Positions 50,291 to 61,543 of a stretch of 64,000 bases of DNA are shown piece by piece. This DNA comes from Neckera pumila (Eukaryota; Streptophyta; Bryopsida; Hypnales; Neckeraceae). Location: the NCBI GenBank assembly GCA_963969595.1, contig OZ018409.1, positions 41,243,282 to 41,307,281 on the forward strand, read 5' to 3'. The stretch's first letter is position 1; the number at the start of each line of letters is the position of its first letter. The position numbers and the translations under genes are program-made. The notes beneath the pieces were generated by a model that saw only the letters and a program-made list of their open reading frames with translations, made no database searches and was not told where the DNA came from.

Positions 50291-51098
50291 GGTAACCCCG
50301 AAGTGAAGGAACCCCCCAAATTCCATTGAAATCTCAGAAGTCAAACGTAGTTTGACCATTATAATTTCAAAAACCGCATGTTGAAAAGGTCCAAAACTTG
50401 GCCACCTCGTGCGAATACAAGTCCTTCGCCATTTCCAGCGGTCATTCCTCTCAGATTTTCCAAACCAATCCACGGCGTACAATTAAGTGAACACTGGTCC
50501 AAGCGAGCTGAGTTTACTGGAAAAATCCCTGGGCGCCAGGGCTCAGGGCTTAGCCATCACTTTTGACATCGCAATGACTGGCAACGGCAACGGCACAGGG
50601 CACACTAGTCGAGACTCCTGAAGTTAACTTGCAGAAGTGAAATAGTGTGACACTGTCTTTCTTGTGTCTGTTGTCCGGTCCTGTTTCCTGCCAGGCCACC
50701 TGTGGCTGGCTGGCAGGCTTGTATCATACTCCGTATCTCTTTGCAATGAAATTCCGTTTTCATTTGTTTTAAACAAATAAAAATAAACAAGTGTGACACT
50801 GTGACATGCCACTCACCGGACAGGCAGGAATCGAAGACCCAGTCGTCCACCAATTCTTCCCTAAAATGGTTGACGAAATCTAGAATTTTCACCCCTTGAG
50901 TGGCTCTGGCTTCACGTTGAATGAAAGCTTTTAATTTTCATGATTTTTGGTTGGGTTTCTAGTGCAGGCTTCCCTAGCTATGCTTTGGCCGAGTCAAATT
51001 GACGGACCTGTCTCATGACACTGACGAAGTGAACTGCTATTCTCTTGGAGTCGGATCCGTCTCTTTGAGACTTCATGAGTGTTATAAATAAACAACAC
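50291..51098. other. Spacer, nothing recognised
   Basis: Moderate GC with several stop-broken frames and no family motifs. The small GCAACGGCAACGGCACAGGG repeat near 50582 is the only local feature. Confidence 0.35.
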
Positions 51099-51544
51099 TA
51101 AGGTAAAAGACCCCATTGCGGTCAAATGGCCCATGATGGACACCTAATGACCCCATTGTGGTTTTTCAGACCACAATCAATGTCTTACATGGTAGTTATA
51201 GAGTAATTAGTGACCTTAATAGGTACTTCCAACTTTTTAGTGTAAAATTCTTTGTAAAAACTGATTTTTTAGGTTTTCCATGTTTGAAAATGTTGTGACT
51301 GCATTGGGTAGGAAGATGACCATACTGGATTTAGATTTTGTTGGTGATGAGGTAGCCTACAGATCCCTATGGGTTGGATCACTTCAAAAATTCAGAACTA
51401 ATTCATACTTGGTCCAAAAAATTTAATTTCAAATGTCCTCACTGTCTCTTACACTTATCTTCGTGTGCGAAAAAATTTGAAAAATTTCAGCAATGGCATG
51501 AGGACACACTCCTAATTCTGACCGCAATGGGGTCGTTTACCTTA
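51099..51544 (+). mobile_element. TA-flanked MITE with 24-bp terminal inverted repeats
   Basis: The left end TAAGGTAAAAGACCCCATTG continues GCGGTCA. The right end is its inverted complement, TGACCGCAATGGGGTCGTTT then ACCTTA, with about one mismatch. The 446-bp element lacks a transposase. TA at both borders would fit a TA target duplication, as in Tc1/mariner-like or Stowaway-type elements, but this is inference. A sub-terminal direct repeat of GACCCCATTG occurs near 51140. Confidence 0.75.
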
Positions 51545-52592
51545 TTCATAGGGTAGTCACCGCTTGTTCAAGGTGTGTGTGAACAATGGAGATTCAATAG
51601 TAGAGAGTGTTTGGATTAGCCAATGAGAAGCCACTTTTTTTGAAGAAGTTGTCAAATGGTCAACTGTTGAGAATGGATAATAGAGTTACCTGACAAAGGT
51701 AATTGACGTCCTTCCCGGAGCCAATAAAGAGGTACATAATGTATGAGAACGAAGGTGAAACTAGAAGTCCAAAGGTCAAAGTGGGAGTTCAAAAGTGAAA
51801 GTTAAGAGAACAAATAAATATTCTTAGCGTACTATTGCTTGCGCACTTCCAATCTTCACCTCCAAAGGTGGATGTTGAGGGTGAACAAACTATGTCACGT
51901 TGAGAATATTCTGATGAAAGGAAGCCAACCCTACGCCGCCACAACTTCAATCTGCATTGTTCACCGCAACTGTGAACAAGTAGTGACTACTCTTTAAGTG
52001 GTAAGGTAACTGCATCTTAAATCGCACAGTTAAGCAATTTAGCATGGTTTTCACTATTATATTGAAAAAAAAATTGTGGGGTCCTATTGGTAGTCAAAAC
52101 AAGATTCTAGATTCTCTTAGAATGCATTTTTTGGACACCGTGTGAATAAACTACGAATTTTCAAAGTGCTGAAAATAGGTGCACCTAAAAGCGATCATAG
52201 AGTCATATGAATAGTGGGAGTACATTTTAGGCAAGAATATCCGCTGTGCGCTTTTAAGGACTGTGCGATTTTAGATGTAGTTACCTTAGTGATGGTGGAA
52301 CTCTACCTTCTTTGTTTTGTCATAACTTCCGGCATTATCATGTGCATCCGCTGCCTGTACTGACAGTCTTCGGGAGCCTGGCGCCACGCCTTCACCGAAA
52401 AGGACAATTACTGTGGCCTACTGAAGGAGTGGGCTGCACCAAAAACGTTTCTGGGTGGGCGTGAGGGCACCCGGATTTCACCTCAGCCTTCTGGAGAGGA
52501 GGAGTGACTGGCGGAGGAGACCCCAAGCCTCGACTTTACTTCAGAATAAGGTAAACCAGCCTAAAGCCGCCAGCTTCCTATTTCCGCCATCC
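51545..52592. other. Spacer with a GC-richer patch, no gene called
   Basis: The stretch at about 52330-52560 is distinctly GC-richer, and the open frame at 52455-52781 runs through it into a poly-A tract. No family is recognised and no splice continuation is seen. It could be a gene fragment or an unrecognised repeat. Confidence 0.3.
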
Positions 52593-52689
52593 CATTACAT
52601 GAGATTCGGGGGTCACGGAGGGCCGTTTCAGGCCCGTTCCCTGATCTGCCCAGATCCAGTGAACGCCGGTACGGGTGTGTCAGAATTTA

Positions 52690-52736
<47 letters not shown>

Positions 52737-52903
52737 CAAAATATCATTCTAAGCAAATTTTTTTTTTTTTTTTTTTTTTAAAAGTGACGTGGCAGTCGCT
52801 CGACCACGTCAGCCAGCTGCTGCTGCGCGTTCCCAGACTGCGGGAACGCAGCAAACAGCAGGGGAACTCACAGTCTTCTAAGGACCCCAAATCTCATATA
52901 ATG
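52593..52903 (+). mobile_element. MITE with ATGAGATTCGGGG ends, copy 2, carrying long poly-A
   Basis: The ends CATTACATGAGATTCGGGGG and (inverted) CATTATATGAGATTTGGGG bound 311 bp. The interior matches 49093-49378, including GAGGGCCGTTTCAGGCCCGT and CAGCCAGCTGCTGCTG. A 36-A run (52695-52730) and a long T run (from about 52758) replace the shorter AT tracts of copy 1. Confidence 0.75.
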
Positions 52904-53399
52904 TAGTTTTGGCCCCATTTTCGTCACTACACTCATTCAACTCCACTCACTTTCCTGATAAAATCAGAGCATTGATATCACCAAGACTAATGTGTCAATT
53001 TTTCATTGATCCATACTTACGTGCTAATAGATACATAGAAGGGTGGTTATGGGTTGTTGGTATGATGTTCATGACTCCAGTCTACAAGTGGTTTTGTAAT
53101 TTCAGGGTTGACACTTCAAAAATTCACAGAAATTATAATTCACAAAATTATAATTCCACTTGGGTTTGATTTGCGAAACAAGCGCACACCTCTGAAAAAT
53201 ACATGCCCTTCTTAGAATTGGCCCCAATATACTCAGATTGCAAATCAGGGTGGTAATAGGCTTGTCTATCTTACTGTCAAACTTGGCCTTCTTTGGATGC
53301 CTCCTTGTCAAGCAGGGAATGTCAGAGCATGATTAAAACATTCTTTAGGATCCTGTGAAATCCTTTGACGTGGTCTGTAGATTGTGGACACGGACTTCG
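52904..53399. other. Spacer, nothing recognised
   Basis: AT-rich sequence without a gene or recognised repeat end. Confidence 0.35.
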
Positions 53400-53742
53400 C
53401 ATGTGTAACTTCTTCTTTACCTCAAGAGGAGAAGGAAAAACTTCTCAATCTTCAAAAAGGCTGCGCACATTAGCGCCTGTGAGGGCTTGATTAGACGTCC
53501 AACGTGATCAAGTGGGCCCCCACCACGAACTGCTTTGTAGGTTCGTGGAAGTCGCTCTTCCGCCCTTCAGTAACCAACTTGGTGAAAAACAAACAAATCC
53601 GTCTATGACGTCGCACACCCTCCGTTGGCTCCATGTGCATGGGTCTAAAGAATGTGTCCTTTACAATTCTAAGGAGAAAGTGCCACGTTCTCATTCTCTA
53701 AAGAATGAGGAGAGATGGTGTGGCAACTCTTAATATTTGATC
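53400..53742 (-). repeat. Diverged copy of the GGGTTGYCACACC-ended MITE family
   Basis: Read on the minus strand it has AGTTGCCACACCATCTCTCC, then AATGAGAACGTGGCACT, CTCCTTAGAATT and further GAAGATTGAGAAGTTTTTCC. The same blocks, in the same order, lie at 62610-62720. The far end is not clear. Confidence 0.55.
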
Positions 53743-54850
53743 TTTTGGAATATAGTTCAACACAAAGTTTGAATGCTATGAGTTCTCTCTCTTACTCTAC
53801 ATCTTAGTTTGTTGCCATTTTGCACCTCGTGATGCCTTAAAAATAATGAATGAGTGTAATAGGCGGATGTTGCCTAGCTAGAGGATTCAAGAAATATTAG
53901 TGGCATCCAAATTAGTTGTCACTATAATTAAATTAGTATCCTTATGCATATACTAAAATCTTTCTATTAAAAAAAAAGAATTCAAGGTATTAGAGTCTAT
54001 TAACATCTCTAAAGTTGAATGGACTTTATTTGAATTGAATTATGAATAGATTGGGTTTCAAGGCTAAATGTAAGACTTGGAAATGGGGAAGAATGGAAAA
54101 AGGAAAAGAGAGTTCAGAAACGGAAAAGGGAGGGTGTTTTACTTGAAGTATAAAACTATGTCTTTGAATAAGTAGTTGCTTCTATTGTCTTCCAAACTTT
54201 GGTATCGGATAATTGAACCTCGAATAAAAGTTCATTTACAACAATCTCTAAAAGTGATTACAATATATCCATAAATCCAAATGTTTGTTCTCAATTTCTT
54301 CTTGGAATAACTCCAAGTTTCAAAAAATATATATTCATAAAGAAAAATAATTTTATAATTCGTTTCCATAATTCTTTGAAGGACCTAGTACATTGTAGAA
54401 AGAAGAATGACATTGTACCCAATTTCATAACCTTGCAAATCCCGGAGCAAAATTACAAGCGGTATACCAAATAAGGTAAATATATACAAAGTCAACCAAA
54501 GAAGAAATTTGCTACAATATACCCCGCCTATATTGCACATGTAGGGATATCAAATGTACAACAATTATTGTACTTATTGTTGCTTTTCCTTGCACGGTTG
54601 ATTGGGGGGATACTTACTTTATTAATTTGCTGTTGTTTTCCTTTCCTTTTGTATCACTAAGTGCCTGAATATAACCTCGAAACGGTGGAATGGTCACTAT
54701 AGAAATCATCTTTTTGATACCTTAAATCATTTGTTTAAAAAAAATCCAAAGAATAGTCATTGAAAGTCAACATATTGTGCAAGACCTCCCATTTTGCACA
54801 AAAATTCTCAAGGTGAACATCTACACTCTTATTTTAAATAGAAGAATTCT
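53743..54850. other. AT-rich spacer, nothing recognised
   Basis: No coding frame, RNA gene or element end was recognised. Confidence 0.4.
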
Positions 54851-55112
54851 TTGTCATTTAATAGCTACTTTTTAGCCTTGACATCTTTATAGGAATTCTA
54901 GACAAAACATTCACAAATCTCTAGATAATAACATGTGAAGTTCTCCAGATGTTTGTATAAATCTTTAGATGCTTTGCATAGATTTCTAGATGTTTTATAT
55001 TGATCTCTTAATGTTTTGCATTATCTTTCGATGATTTTCTCCTAATGTTTTTTCTCTAGATATTATTTGGGACTCTTTGAAAGTAGTTAAAAGTATTTAA
55101 ATGTGGCATAAA
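54851..55112 (-). mobile_element. MITE with ATTATGCCA ends, copy 2
   Basis: Inverted partner of 8622-8873, of similar length (262 bp). Ends are TTTAATAGCTACTTTT on the left and AAGTATTTAAATGTGGCAT on the right. The interior has repeated TAGATGTTTT and TAGATTTCTAGATG-type words that match the AGAGATCTA...AAAACAT words of copy 1 in inverted orientation. Confidence 0.6.
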
Positions 55113-55217
55113 TGATGTTGGATTGATGATGTTAAAACAACTTGAATGCAGCCAAGACCTAACATGCCAAAGGCATAATGACAGGGTGACTAAAAAAACC
55201 GTCCTAATGCAATTGGC

Positions 55218-55476
55218 ACTAGTGTGTCCTATGCCATTGCCACAGCCAAAACAAAAGGAAAAGTTATTTTTTTATTTTTTCATTTATATAAAAAACTTTG
55301 AAATTCAATAACTTTCACACCCTGGGGCCAAAAACCACAAAACCAAGCCCGTACACTCCTCCTTGCCGAGAGTTTTCCGATGGTATCAAGCACTTGGCAA
55401 GGAATGCACGGTCTGGGAGATCTCAACATAACAAAACTAAACAAAACAAACAAACAGCCTGTCTTAAGGTATTGAT
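55218..55476 (+). mobile_element. (AAAC)n-tailed element, copy D (monomer)
   Basis: It starts CACTAGTGTGTCCTATGCC and contains ACTTTGAAATTCAATAACTT, CACTCCTCCTTGCCGAGAG and GGAATGCACGGTCTGGGAGA. It ends in a short AAAC-rich tract (55429-55454) plus CTTAAGGTATTGAT. The single-monomer form is about 259 bp. Confidence 0.65.
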
Positions 55477-55607
55477 ATAAATTCTATAGATACCAAGATT
55501 TGGGCTCTGCCTAAGTGATTGATTTCACAAAAATTATATCAAATTGGTAGCTTTACAACCATAAAGAGTCATGCCATTACTGGTCAATTAAGTCAAGACA
55601 ATAATAT

Positions 55608-55630
55608 TGGAGAGAGAGAGAGAGAGAGAG
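55608..55630 (+). repeat. (GA)n microsatellite
   Basis: About eleven GA units immediately precede the CCCTGTGCTG start of copy E. Confidence 0.85.
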
Positions 55631-56050
55631 ACCCTGTGCTGTTGCCACAACCAAAATCATAGTAAAAATAATTTTCTAACTTTCTAATCCATAATAAAAA
55701 CTTTGAAGTTCAATATCTTTTACACCATCATTCCAAACACTACGAAACAAAGTCCGTCCATCCCTCCTCACCAAGAGTTTTCCAATGGTACCAAGAACGA
55801 AACCCAAATCAAAGTAAAAGTATTTTTCTAATTTTTTTGAACCAATTTTTTTTTTAAATTCAAGCACTTTCGCATAGTAGGTTGGAACACCACGAAACGA
55901 AGCCCATGCACCCCTCCTTGTAGAACCCTTTCCAACGGTACCAAGCATGCCACCAAAAGATGCATAGTCCGGGAGATCTCAATGTAATAAAACAGACAAA
56001 CAAACAAACAAACAAACAAAACAAACAAACAAACAAACCTAAGGTATTGA
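55631..56050 (+). mobile_element. (AAAC)n-tailed element, copy E (dimer)
   Basis: Two tandem monomers: each has a CTTTGAA(G)TTCAA-like block, CACGAAAC(A/G)AAG, CCCTCCTC and a CCAA(T/C)GGTACCAAG block. The tail (AAAC)n lies at about 55988-56037, followed by CTAAGGTATTGATTGG. The architecture equals copy A. Confidence 0.65.
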
Positions 56051-56390
56051 TTGGTCTCTCTTTATTCTTGGCCCCGCCATTTTCCTTCCTTGGCCTAACA
56101 ATTTGGCAAAACAAGAAAAGCCTCCAAGTTGGTTCACAATAGAAAAAGTAATAATTGTCATACCTTTTTTTCCAAAAGCCCGCCTCTCTCCACTTCAAAA
56201 ATCAAAATCTCCATACTGTCCATGTTCCCGTCTTCGCATTAAAGTTCTTTTGGTCCAAATTCACTGAATGGATAGAAGGGCCCCACATCCTGGATATTGT
56301 TGGCAAGTCTGAGTTGGAGTTGCCAGCCAAAGGCCAAGGACTGACCCAGTGGAGCCGCGCACTCAGCAGGACGGACTGCTGGACACCCCG
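56051..56390 (+). promoter_or_regulatory. Probable promoter region of the aminotransferase gene
   Basis: Unique sequence between the last (AAAC)n element and the 82-bp tandem repeats, becoming GC-rich after about 56280. No TATA box was assigned. Confidence 0.3.
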
Positions 56391-56653
56391 CATTCGCAAC
56401 CTGCGTTGATCGCAACCTCAATATACTCGCAACCTCCATCGCTGCTGCAGCTGTCGATTAGCTGCAGCAAGCTTGCTTTCATCTCCTCACATTCGCAACC
56501 TGCGTTGCTCGCAACCTCCATCGCTGCTGCAGCTGTCGATTAGCTGCAGCGAGCTTGCTTTCATCTCCTCACATTCGCAACCTGCGTTGCTCGCAACCTC
56601 CATCGCTGCTGCAGCTGTCGATTAGCTGCAGCAAGCTTGCTTTCATCTCCTCA
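56391..56653 (+). repeat. Three tandem 82-bp repeats upstream of the aminotransferase start
   Basis: Units begin CATTCGCAACCTGCGTTG at 56391, 56490 and 56572. The last two are 82 bp and nearly identical; the first has a 17-bp insertion. Each contains the palindromic GCTGCAGCTGTCGATTAGCTGCAGC block. The array ends about 110 bp before the start codon, so it lies in the leader or core promoter. Short GTTGCTGA repeats follow at about 56705-56740. Confidence 0.85.
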
Positions 56654-56761
56654 AAGCGTGCTTGCAAGTCCTGACTTTCCGACTTTCCGACTTGCTGAAT
56701 CGCAGAGTTGCTGAGTTGCTGAATTGCTGAATTGCTGATTGAAAAGTTAAGGCAGGTAGCT

Positions 56762-59700
56762 ATGGAGTACTATCCTGGTCCAGGGCGCAACCACTTATTT
56801 GTTCCAGGTCCGACCAATATTCCGGAGCCCGTCTTGCGGGCTATGAACCGCAACAACGAGGATCACCGCTCGCCTGCGTTTCCCAAGCTCTCCAAATCCT
56901 GCGTCGACGACGTCAAGCAGCTCTTCCGCACCACCACGGCCACCTCCTTCATTTTCCCCACCACAGGTACGACTCACTCAATGGATTTCTTGCTTGGTGG
57001 CTTCACTCCTGGATTCTCGGCGTGTCCTCACAAAGTGGGTTGATTCAGTGTGCAAACTGTGATTTGTGGCTACATTGTGAGGAAAGACAGGGTCTTTGGT
57101 GTGGTCTTTAATTCCAGCGTGGTGTCGTACCGAAGTCGGGGTTGATTGGAGCGTGAGCTGCGTGTTGCTGGTTTGTTTTTCGATTCTGAACTCTGTTGCT
57201 GTGATTGAGTTTTGGGCGGAGTTCTGTCGGAGTTTCATACCCGAAATCGCGCAATTTGGTTCACTAGGTCCGAAAGGACCAAAAGGACCAACGTATTTGT
57301 GGTACCAGTTCTGAGTAGGTCATATGGGAACTTTGTTAGGTTCAATATCCTTTCTTTTTTGACGAACTGCGTGCAATGTCTTCTACTGATACTGGTGATC
57401 TAAAGAATTGCCCCGTCTGAATTTTATCTTTTACGATATGTCCAATTTTGAATTGACATTTCCCAAATCACAAATCCTTGGTCCTTCAAGGGTTAGTACT
57501 CCTGATAGGTAGGTGAAGCTGGGAACGCGACGCCGCCATAGAAACCAATTCTGAAGGTGTGCGTCGATTAGGGTGAGGCTGGTAAAGTAGAGACTCCATT
57601 AATCTTATAAAAATGCAAAAATACTTAATCTGTTGACATTCAATTTTTTGCAATTGATTTCTAGCTTAACACAGAACAAATGTGTGGAATTTTAGATTAC
57701 GCAAATTCCTGGATTGCTGTAGGGAAAGGCTCAAAGTTCACCTGTATGATGAATGGAACCTCTCCATTGAGACTTTACATTATATTACAAAGCATTTGCA
57801 AATTAGTATTGTTGACGCGGTGTTTTTGTTTGCTGCATTGCAGGCACGGGAGCATGGGAGAGTGCATTGACGAACACCTTGTCTCCCGGGGACAAGATCA
57901 TCTCCTTCCTGCATGGCCAATTCTGTCTCCTCTGGATCGACCAGATGCAGCGCTACAACTTCGACGTGGACGTGATCGAGGGTGAGTGGGGTGATGGAGC
58001 TGATTTGGAGATTCTGAAGAAGAAGCTGCAGGCGGATGGATCCCACTCTGTGAAAGCCATCTGTGTGGTGCACAACGAAACCTCCACGGGAGTCACCAAC
58101 GACATCGGCGCTGTACGCCGTGTTCTCGGTAAAAAAATATCCTTAACTAGAGTTGGAGAGGAAACTTTACCTAATATGACCTAATATGAACTATTATTCT
58201 GAATGAATTTCAAATTATTTTGATAATCGTATTTCTTAGAAAATGCACAGGAAGCGATAATTATGATCAAGCAAGATTTGCAAGAGGCAATCATCAAAAG
58301 ATACTGAGAACGGGAGTGGACAGTCGTCTATCCAAGTGAGAAGCACAATGCATGTAAGAGTGAAGGTTTTGAAGGTGAAATGAGATAATCAGGTTGAAGA
58401 ATGCACTTGGCTTTGTGCACTTTTAACGAATTTGGCCGCTCTCTTTCGTTGCCCTTCATCATTTAAAGCGGACATCGATGCAATTCTTCACACAAGTTAT
58501 GAAGTGGTGGAACTAGAAATTTCGAACTTCCTCTATCTCACACACTGCATTAGGATTGGTTTGACCTTGTTAAAGGACTGAGAAGCCCAATTTTTCAGCA
58601 CTTTTGAGTAGCTCATATGCGGACTCTCTTTTGTCAAATTTTTTTTAAAATTTTGACGACACGTACAATGTTCTTCACTTATTCCTTGCATACATAATTT
58701 GGATTCATCTGAATTATCCATTTCCCAATAAGATCAAATCAAACTGGTTATTTGAAAACCATGAATCGTAGTTCTTAATTTCGTGAGGTGTGATGGGGCT
58801 CATATTTGTTTTTAGCACATTTGAGTAGCTCGTATGGGGACTTTCTTTTGTCCAAATTTTTTTTCATTGTTTGATAAACAGGTACAATGTTCTTCATTTA
58901 TGTCTTATATACGGAGTACATAATTTGTCCCCTTCTTAATTACATATTTCACAGTATGATCAAATCAAAGTGGTCTTTTGAAAACTATGGATCTTAATTT
59001 CTTTCGAGGTAATTGTGATTGTTCCCAGATGAGGCGAAGCACCCGGCCTTGCTCCTCGTGGACGGCGTGTCCTCCATCGGCGCCATCGATTTCCGAATGG
59101 ACGACTGGAAGGTGGACGTGGCTCTCACGGGGTCCCAGAAAGCGCTGTCCCTCCCCACTGGTCTTGGCATTGTGTGCGCCAGTCCTAAAGCGCTGGAAGC
59201 TGCCAAGCATTCCAAGTCCACCCGCGTCTTCTTCGACTGGGGAGACTACATCAAGTTCTACAAGTTAGGGACGTACTGGCCTTATACTCCGTCCATCCAG
59301 ATGCTGTATGGACTGCGCGCTGCTCTGGATATGATCCTCGTGGAGGAGGGGCTAGATAATGTCATTGCCAGGCACAGTCGTCTAGCCGAAGCCACGAGGT
59401 AACAAACGATCTCAATTCAACACTGCATAATTGACCTCTACAGAATATCAATGGTGCAGAACCTCTGTCACAAAGCTGACAGAGAATGTCCTTCATTGAT
59501 TTGCTTGACAGGGCTTGCAAGTGTAAGTTAGAGAGGATGCTCTGATTCATTTTGCTGCAAGGATTGTTGATTTGGGTTACAATCTAGGAGAAACTTTTTT
59601 ATAGTGGATGTCAGAACTCATTTAACTTAACACCGTGATCTCCTGAAACGGACGAACTGCTTGGTGTCTGGAATCAAAAACTATGACTTAGTTTGAATTC

Positions 59701-60977
59701 GTAACAAGTGTGCTACTATTGATGATAGTGTGCAAATGTGAAGGGTAGTGTAGAATGTCATTTTTGAGGGTCATATTAAAGCGGTTTAAGATTATTGTGA
59801 TAGGAATCCACCCATGCTCCGTGCTCCATTCATTGGCGAATAGGATTGTGATTGGGTGAAGTACCTTAATTTTGTGTTTACAATCGCTCTAATGTTTCAT
59901 TGGCCACTTTTGTATGGGAAGTCCATTCATAGGCTACTAGTGAGATCTGACACCCTCTACTAGCTAGTTACCTTTGCAATTTGTGGCCGTGGGTGCTCGA
60001 AAGCAACTGCGTCTTCACAGATCTGGCTTGCTCATTTGTGGCTTTTGGCAGGCAAGCTGTGAGAGCCTGGGGTCTGTCGTTGTGTACAAAGCAGCCTCAG
60101 TGGAAAAGTGACGCCGTCACTGCAGTGGTGGTGCCTTCGTATATCGACAGTGATGACGTTGTGAAGATTGCTTACAAGAAGTACAACCTGAACCTTGGAG
60201 TCGGACTTACCAAAATCGCAGGGAAAGTCTTCCGTATTGGACACCTCGGGAATGTGAACGAGGTAAGGCCCTGCAAAATCATGTCCTGTCTGAATCTCTT
60301 CCTTCGTTGCCTGCACAGATGTCGTCTTATCTTGCCCTTCCTAGTGCTTACTATTTGACTGGAGGGCTTCATTCTTTTAATTACCATGGAACATGGTTCG
60401 CAGTAAATTAAATTGTTGCAGAAACTTTTAGACAACATCACGCAGTAGGTCTTCCCATGATTCATGAGGGGGTCTCCTTATGTTCATTGTAATCATACGA
60501 GATCTCCTCATGGTACATTGGGAGGCTTCCAGAAGATTACTAGTGGGATTATTGAAAGACCTCATGAATTATAGGGAGTATTCTACTTTTGACGTTGCCT
60601 AAACAGTCTACACCTCTTTAATCTTACCACCTGGGATCCCGACTTTTTCACTGTTACAGAGTTTAAAGGTGACATGTGTGACAGTTTGAATGCGTGACAG
60701 TGTGTGAATGCTAGTGTGCAGGAAACAGACTATACTAATATTTTAGAGAACATCCTGATGAGGTTTGAGTTGAATTGTAATCTTTTATTGTTTGTTTCGC
60801 GGAAATTTATTAATGAACTTGAAGTGGGTCCATGTGCAGCTGCAATTGCTGGGTGCTTTGGCAGGCGTGGAGTTATGCTTGATGGAGGTCGGGTACCCAG
60901 TCACCCTCGGAAGTGGTGTGGCTGCGGCTCAAGCTCACCTCTCAAAGACGACCCCGTTGATCAAGTCTCGCATCTAA
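56762..60977 (+). CDS. AGT1: Peroxisomal serine:glyoxylate aminotransferase (SGAT/AGT1)
   Basis: A PLP-dependent class V aminotransferase of photorespiration that converts serine and glyoxylate to hydroxypyruvate and glycine in leaf peroxisomes. Five exons agree in phase: 56762-56966, 57844-58128, 59029-59398, 60052-60262, 60840-60977, giving 402 aa, against 401 in Arabidopsis AGT1. The N-terminus has GPGRNHLFVPGPTNIPEPV, followed by PTTGTGAWESALTN, HNETSTGVTNDI, LLLVDGVSSIGAIDFRMDD and the cofactor lysine in ALTGSQKALSLP (Lys 201). FYKLGTYWPYTPSIQ and KVFRIGHLGNVNELQLLG follow. The C-terminus SRI is the peroxisomal signal also used by the Arabidopsis enzyme. The ATG at 56762 is chosen because the conserved GPGR block begins a few residues later. 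Intron 2 has an internal duplication and the upstream region an 82-bp tandem array. Confidence 0.96.
58598..59020 (+). repeat. Tandem duplication of about 217 bp at the end of SGAT intron 2
   Basis: Copy 1 (about 58598-58795) and copy 2 (about 58815-59020) share GAGTAGCTC(A/G)TATG, GGTACAATGTTCTTCA-like sequence, GATCAAATCAAA and TTTTGAAAAC(C/T)ATG. Copy 2 directly abuts the polypyrimidine/acceptor GTTCCCAG of exon 3. Confidence 0.75.
60420..60510 (+). repeat. Intronic dispersed repeat shared with OFD1 intron 3
   Basis: AACTTTTAGACAACATCA, then CCATGATTCATGAGG and TCATTGTAATCATA parallel the blocks at 40165-40260. It lies in intron 4 of the aminotransferase. Confidence 0.55.
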
Positions 60978-61543
60978 GCAGCAGCAATAACCAGCAATAA
61001 CTTAGCAGCTCCTCTCACAGTGTAGAAGCCACCAGACTCCTGATTCCTGTTTTTAGGGGTTTTAGGGTTTAGGGTGGCCATATTTGAGAAACTTTGCAAG
61101 GTCTTCGGAGGTTGTAAATAGTTGTTGCCGCTAGATTACTGATATTCTGCTTATCGTCTTGGTGCGTCCCAATCGTATACAAGACCGAGTCTACCCCTTG
61201 AAGACGTATTTCCCAAGCTTGTTGCAACTTTCAGTTAGTATGTGAACTGAATCCTCCACATCTGAGGAAATCCAAAGCCTGATAAATATACGGTTCCTTC
61301 TTGGGTTTTTTCCTGATCAGATGTAGTGGAGCATCACATTCTTAACCCTTGAACGCCGGGCTGGTGACCGTGGAAATCATCCCTTTTGGCACTGTATGGA
61401 ATCATTTACTTTGAGAAAAACAAAAGTACTCAATGGATGTCCTTCCCTTTTCACAACAAAATTCCAAAGATGTATAGTTGCACTTTTGTCCTTCACTGGA
61501 AATTTTCTTGTCATTCATTGGCCACAGAATGCCCCTTTCGCAT
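60978..61543. other. 3' region of the aminotransferase gene
   Basis: It probably contains the 3' UTR. A TTTTAGGGTTTAGGG stretch near 61060 looks telomere-like, but it is only about two units long and likely chance. No other gene was seen. Confidence 0.4.

Noticed and set aside
52455..52781. 108-codon open frame in a GC-rich patch
   Set aside because: It ends in poly-lysine from the A36 run inside a MITE, has no recognised motif, and shows no splice partners.
57096..57403. Open frames in SGAT intron 1
   Set aside because: They lie between exons whose junction gives the conserved PTTGTGAWES sequence, so this stretch is intron.
61055..61072. Telomere-like TTTAGGG words
   Set aside because: Only about two units, in the 3' region of the aminotransferase gene; far too short for an interstitial telomere tract.
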